The position numbers and the translations under genes were made by a program. This document shows positions 59,976 through 64,000 of a stretch of DNA of 64,000 nucleotides, in pieces. Source of the stretch: Cristatella mucedo. Lineage: Eukaryota; Bryozoa; Phylactolaemata; Cristatellidae. Position 1 is the stretch's first letter, and every line of letters begins with the position of its first letter. The DNA lies in assembly GCA_009760855.2 (NCBI GenBank), contig WPIO01000121.1, positions 1,099,501 through 1,163,500 on the forward strand. The letters run 5' to 3'. The notes beneath the pieces were generated by a model, which was not told the DNA's origin, did no database searches, and worked only from the letters and a program-made list of their open reading frames with translations.

Positions 59976-60390
59976 TGTGAATTGCCTGAATTGGGGTCTC
60001 TTAGGGTGCTGTTCAAATGCATTGTGCTTCATGTAGATTTATATTTATTGGTCACGGCTCAGCCTTACCACCGACGTGGCCTGCCCCACTATCAGAGCAG
60101 CAGCTACCAACCACCCAAGTTTTGGACTACCAAGCAGCCATCTTGCTATGCTGCTCTCCGCTGTAGATTTTACGAAGCTCCCCGTCGTTGCACGATTCTG
60201 CATCCGCCGTCATGCTGCAGCGAAAAGCGACCAACCCTCAGGTGCTCATGGCAGTCACATGGCAGCACTTCGTGTTTGGGCTGCAGTTTGTGTTGCTTCT
60301 GCCTCGGCAGTGCAGCCAGCAGCTGCGCTTGGCTACGATCATCACTGGATCATCGCCTGCCTTTCACTCGCATTTGTGCTTTCGTTGCAG

Positions 60391-60417
60391 GACCTGAGCA
60401 CCATCGGTGGCCAAGTG
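60391..60417 (+). CDS. candidate micro-exon of unrecognised gene
   Basis: A strong acceptor (tgtgctttcgttgcag) and a strong donor (gtg|gtgagt) enclose 27 bases reading DLSTIGGQV. The upstream frame is hydrophobic (WIIACLSLAFVLSLQ) and might belong to a longer exon. No family is recognised. Confidence 0.3.
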
Positions 60418-61359
60418 GTGAGTGGACGGACGCTTGCAAGGGATGGGGGGCTTGCTTCCGTCTGTCCGTTTGTTGCCACGAGTTGCTTTTCCACTCTCGT
60501 CATGTGGGGCAGGCTGGGGGGGTGCTGCAGACGGCGATGCTCTGCGCTGGCTGTGTGTGGCTGTGGTGAGACGCGTAGATCGGGAGGGGACGTTGAGGCG
60601 CAGGCAGAGCTGCCTGGAGGAGCACGTGCAGCAGCAACTGGTAGGTGCTGCAGCACGTGCTGACCGCTGGTGGTGGCCAGCTTTGTGCTGAGCCAGAGTG
60701 CCTGTGCTGAGCCAGAGCACAGAACAACACGGCCCTGGGCAAAAAACAAAACAAAAGCCTGACCCCGGTGGACGAAGACCAAAGGTTTTTGTCGGGGGTG
60801 GGGGACGGGTCGTCGGCTATCAACAAATCACTAAATCTGTATCCGGCACTGTGCATACGCTATTGAGGAAGCCTGTCAATTTGTTATGGATAAAAATTAT
60901 GAATTAAAAATTAAAAATTATGGATAAAAAGTAAGTAAGTTCCCATTGAACCTTGCGAGGGGTGCCGACGGGCGTTCTCGACGGAGTAGCATTTTCATTG
61001 TTGCAGCTGGCATAATCATAATTTATAATGAAATAATGCATGTTGATGATGGTGGAGCACTGTACAACCCTTGTGCTGCACGTGGCATCGAATGGTGGTG
61101 CAATTAATGGTGTAACGTTAAAAGTTCCTTTGACGCTGAGATGGTAATCTAAAGCAGTGTTTCAGCCATTACTGCACCTGTCTTTGTTCATTGTGAACGT
61201 CTCGACATTTCACCATTATTTTTAGCTGTGCCGCCTTAAAGCACGTCTCCCCGGCAATCACACTGACTCCTCATCAAGCAACGCGTCCACTTAAAGTCAC
61301 GTTACTCACTCGTAGATCGCTTCCTTTTTTTTTTGTTCTGCATGCATCTCTGTACTACT

Positions 61360-61780
61360 TACTCCATAGCCCAGCCGTTGCACTATCCATTCCTCCGAAG
61401 GCCTGTTGTTTTGCTGTACCATTTTGCGGCACCGCAAATCCTTCGGAGACCATGCCTTCAGCTATGTTATGTGCCCAAAGGCTTCGACTCACTCCCGACT
61501 GACGTCGCGGCATCCTATGACATGACAACATTTAAACAGAAGCTTAAAAAAACGCACCTGCTACAGCATTTGCAAATTTGTCCGTGTGAATTGCTTGCCT
61601 ATCCGTGCTGACGCTGACGCATGTCATCACCAAGTATGTTGACGTGCTTACTTTGCTTTGTTTATCAAGCATGATTTTACTCACCATTCAATTGCATTTC
61701 CCTTTGCAGCAAATGTAAAGCGCCTAGAGAGAGAGATTGAGTTCTCTGAGGGCGCATTATCAAGTGCATTATTATAATTG
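61360..61780 (+). mobile_element. L2-like LINE 3' end
   Basis: The coding end 'LPTDVAASYDMTTFKQKLKK' is followed by the usual noncoding end, tail ('gcaaatgtaaagcgcctaga' at 61711) and a short ATT run. Confidence 0.88.
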
Positions 61781-62746
61781 CAGCACGCTTGTGTAACGTG
61801 CATAGAAAGGAATTCAGTTCTGTAAGGATTGCTATACGAATTTATCGTTGTCAGTATCAATGCTGATTCTCTTAGCATGCCATACAAGCTCTTTCTTGCT
61901 GTCATCGTCGGCAAGGGTCGACATACGGACTCTCTTTCAAGAGTTTTGAGCATGTTTTGGCAAATTAGCCGCTGACCTCTGACCCCAAACTCTGACCCCC
62001 TGCTCAGACACTCCCCTTTCTCCCTCTAGCCTCGACGTTGGTTTCTTCCCTCCTCCCACTCGTTCGACGCATTTTTGCTCGAGGTGCAGGTCGCTCAGCT
62101 GCAAGAATCGACCGTACGACCAGAGGAGAAGCCAGTATTGGAAAGCCAGGGTGGTGCGGGGGTCTGGGGCCAGAGCCCCCCCCCCCCCCCCCGTAAAGGG
62201 AGAGTCTGGGAGGCATCCGCCCCCTAGCTCGGCAAGCAAAAAATGGCCGAAATGACCGCCGAGCACACACCAATGGGGGCCAGCGGCTGCCGGAGCACCC
62301 CTCCCCTTCCCTCCTCTCCCCACAGGCCGCTCGACCGGGTTTCAAGCTTGAACCCACTTACCAGGCCAAGGGTGGCAGTTGGCTTTGTGTGCTTTTTTGG
62401 CTCTCGGTCGCCATGATTCAAATCGGCTCAAATTTGCCTCGACCTTCCTGCGAACTTTGAAATGTCGGTCGTTCCTCGAAAGCTGCACCAGCAGTGCTAA
62501 GCCAGCATCAGTGGCAGCACCAGGCAGTTTCTTGTTACGAGCTTGCCGCCTAGGCACATCTAGGCAGGCCCGAGCAGGCCGACGAAAAAGAAGCCAACGA
62601 CCGATCGCGTCTGCCAGCGGCAGACGTCAGTCGGTGGCGTTCCCCCGGCGGCAGGTCGTCGCCTCAAGCAGACCGTCGGTGGCCCAGAGACTGGGAGACT
62701 CTCACAGCTTGCTTTAATTTCTTGAGATGCCTTCCCTCCCTGCCTC

Positions 62747-62748
<2 letters not shown>

Positions 62749-62800
<52 letters not shown>
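62749..62800 (+). repeat. (CT)n microsatellite
   Basis: About 50 bases of pure (CT)n. Confidence 0.95.
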
Positions 62801-62804
<4 letters not shown>

Positions 62805-62829
62805 TCTGCTGCCTGTCATGTACTGCTTT

Positions 62830-63165
62830 GGCATCGGTGATTGCTGTTTTTTTTTTTTACATCAGCCAGACTGCTTTGCTCCCGTGTTTTCACTCGGTTT
62901 CCGTTTCGTAAGGCATTACGTTCGACTGTCGAAGTCGTCGTCGGCATAATCGCCGCTATGTGTGCCTGCTCTCATTGAGCAGTTATGCTCCGCTCGACGG
63001 CATTGCTCGTGAGCCCTTCTCCGGCCTGGTCTGGCGAGCAGTTTTGCTCGGCCAGCTTTTTGTTTTGAGCACGGTTCTTTTTCCGCCAAATTCCTTCATT
63101 AAATGGGCTAGGCTACTCATTCTTTGCCGACCTCTCGCAGAGGAAGTAATCCTCGACCTCATCAT
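62830..63165 (+). other. hydrophobic exon-like stretch
   Basis: A poly-T/acatcag acceptor at 62847-62868 is followed by a segment whose frame from 62960 reads 'SGLVWRAVLLGQLFVLSTVL' and 'WARLLILC'. Several acceptor-like sites are present. It could be a membrane-spanning exon of the gene that ends with 63597-63729, but no clear donor was found. Confidence 0.25.
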
Positions 63166-63169
63166 CGGC

Positions 63170-63306
63170 TTGTTATGTCGGCTACCGAATGTGTACCGAA
63201 AGCCGCTTAGGCTGTGAGTGCGCTACACAAAACTCTCCTGCGTAACACCCACATGGTCTTTATGACTTTGTGGAGTTACCAACGGAGATACATTACATTA
63301 CATTAC
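63170..63306 (+). mobile_element. L2-like LINE 3' terminus with (CATTA) tail
   Basis: 'ggctaccgaatgtgtaccga' through 'acggagatacattacattac', collinear with 57.58-57.69 kb. Three pentamer units end the copy, the short version of the array at 38276. Confidence 0.88.
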
Positions 63307-63359
63307 TGTTATGTCGAGCCTCGACTTCAGCTTCCCCGGCCAGGCGATGCAGGTGCCGC

Positions 63360-63520
63360 GGCCACTTTTCCCTTTACCCTTTCCTTGTCCAACTCCTTTC
63401 CTTCCTCCTTCATTTAATTTCCCTTTTCTCTTCCCTTTACCCTTTCCATTCATTTCCTTCCCTTTTCTTTCCCTCTTTCTTCCTTTTTCATTTCCTGTTT
63501 CTTTCCATTTTATGCAAGCT
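63360..63520 (+). repeat. polypyrimidine tract
   Basis: An irregular CCTTT/CTTCC-rich stretch without CT regularity, between the LINE end and the last exon candidate. Confidence 0.8.
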
Positions 63521-63596
63521 TTGACCTTTGATCCTCTCCTGTCGTCGCATGCATGCGTTGACCGCACGTGAGTGCACATTTCTCCCTTCCTCGGAG

Positions 63597-63729
63597 CAAG
63601 AAGTGGAGCGAAACAAGATCGCCGGCTTCGGCCAGAGCCTCGTCGTCCGCGTGGCGTCTCTCTTGAGCTTTAAGTACGAGCCGACCAGCCTGCCGGCTTT
63701 GGGCAAGCCCTGGGCTCACGTCCGATCAG
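63597..63729 (+). CDS. candidate exon of unrecognised gene
   Basis: A pyrimidine-rich acceptor (ctcccttcctcggag) is followed by a frame reading QEVERNKIAGFGQSLVVRVA, SLLSFKYEPTSLPALGKPW and AHVRS. It ends in phase 1 at gtcaga. It looks like a genuine conserved segment, but I cannot name the family. The gene would continue beyond the window. Confidence 0.5.
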
Positions 63730-64000
63730 GTCAGATATTAAGGTTTGGAAGATCTAACCCTCACGATTTGCTCATCTAGCAGCACTCAAGTGACGTCTGC
63801 TCGTAATCCATCGGCTTGCCATTTCCAAAACGACCTGCCACTTCCCTCAGCGTCTAGTCGGCCAACTTTTAGCTAAGAAATGTTGCCATCCCACTGCGGC
63901 CTGCTTGGACATGAGCGCAGCAGCCAAACTAGTTCACGCCGTGTGTGTGACGTAGCAGTAGCAGTCTAGATCACTGAAAGCTGACCTCTAGGTTCAGAGC

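Overview
This window is nuclear DNA from an animal, almost certainly an invertebrate. The genes are split by GT-AG introns, mostly in phase 1. The encoded proteins are metazoan in type: a COQ8/ADCK3 atypical kinase and two multi-thrombospondin-type-1 (TSP1) membrane proteins. The spaces are full of L2-clade non-LTR retrotransposon pieces, tRNA-derived SINEs and very long (CT)n tracts. I cannot name the species. The L2-like 3' ends with (ATT)n tails resemble those of many marine invertebrates, which is only a hint.

Layout. 1.0-9.7 kb (+): a complete 11-exon COQ8A/B-type gene. The exons join in frame to 810 codons with every UbiB/ADCK signature motif. Its intron 1 carries an antisense copy of its own exon 8, and introns 7, 9 and 10 carry near-perfect palindromes. 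9.7-14.6 kb: intergenic, with repeats and no gene I can support. 14.6-25.5 kb (+): a type I membrane protein with a signal peptide, an unrecognised N-terminal region, about seven TSP1 repeats, one membrane helix and a basic tail. Fifteen exons join in frame to 961 codons. 25.5-27.9 kb: convergent intergenic space. 27.9-42.4 kb (-): a second, related TSP1 membrane protein. Nineteen exons join in frame to 1520 codons, adding a fucolectin (FTP)-like F5/8C domain, extra TSP1 exons and a long Pro/Ala/Arg-rich tail. The two genes face each other tail to tail. They share intron phases and recognisable residues exon by exon, so they look like an inverted duplicate pair that has diverged.

42.5-57.8 kb is repeat-dominated. 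It holds a 15-bp minisatellite with a 180-bp higher-order period, SINEs, several L2-like fragments and a near-identical inverted repeat (arms about 1.8 kb, spacer about 1.3 kb) whose arms each keep a 180-codon ORF. 57.9-64 kb starts with a CpG-rich segment and contains a few exon-like pieces of an unrecognised plus-strand gene that probably continues past the window.

Functions. COQ8 supports coenzyme Q biosynthesis in the mitochondrion. The TSP1 proteins are predicted cell-surface adhesion or receptor molecules. Nothing in the sequence ties the kinase functionally to its neighbours. All exon models come from reading splice sites, frame and domain motifs by eye, with no transcript evidence.
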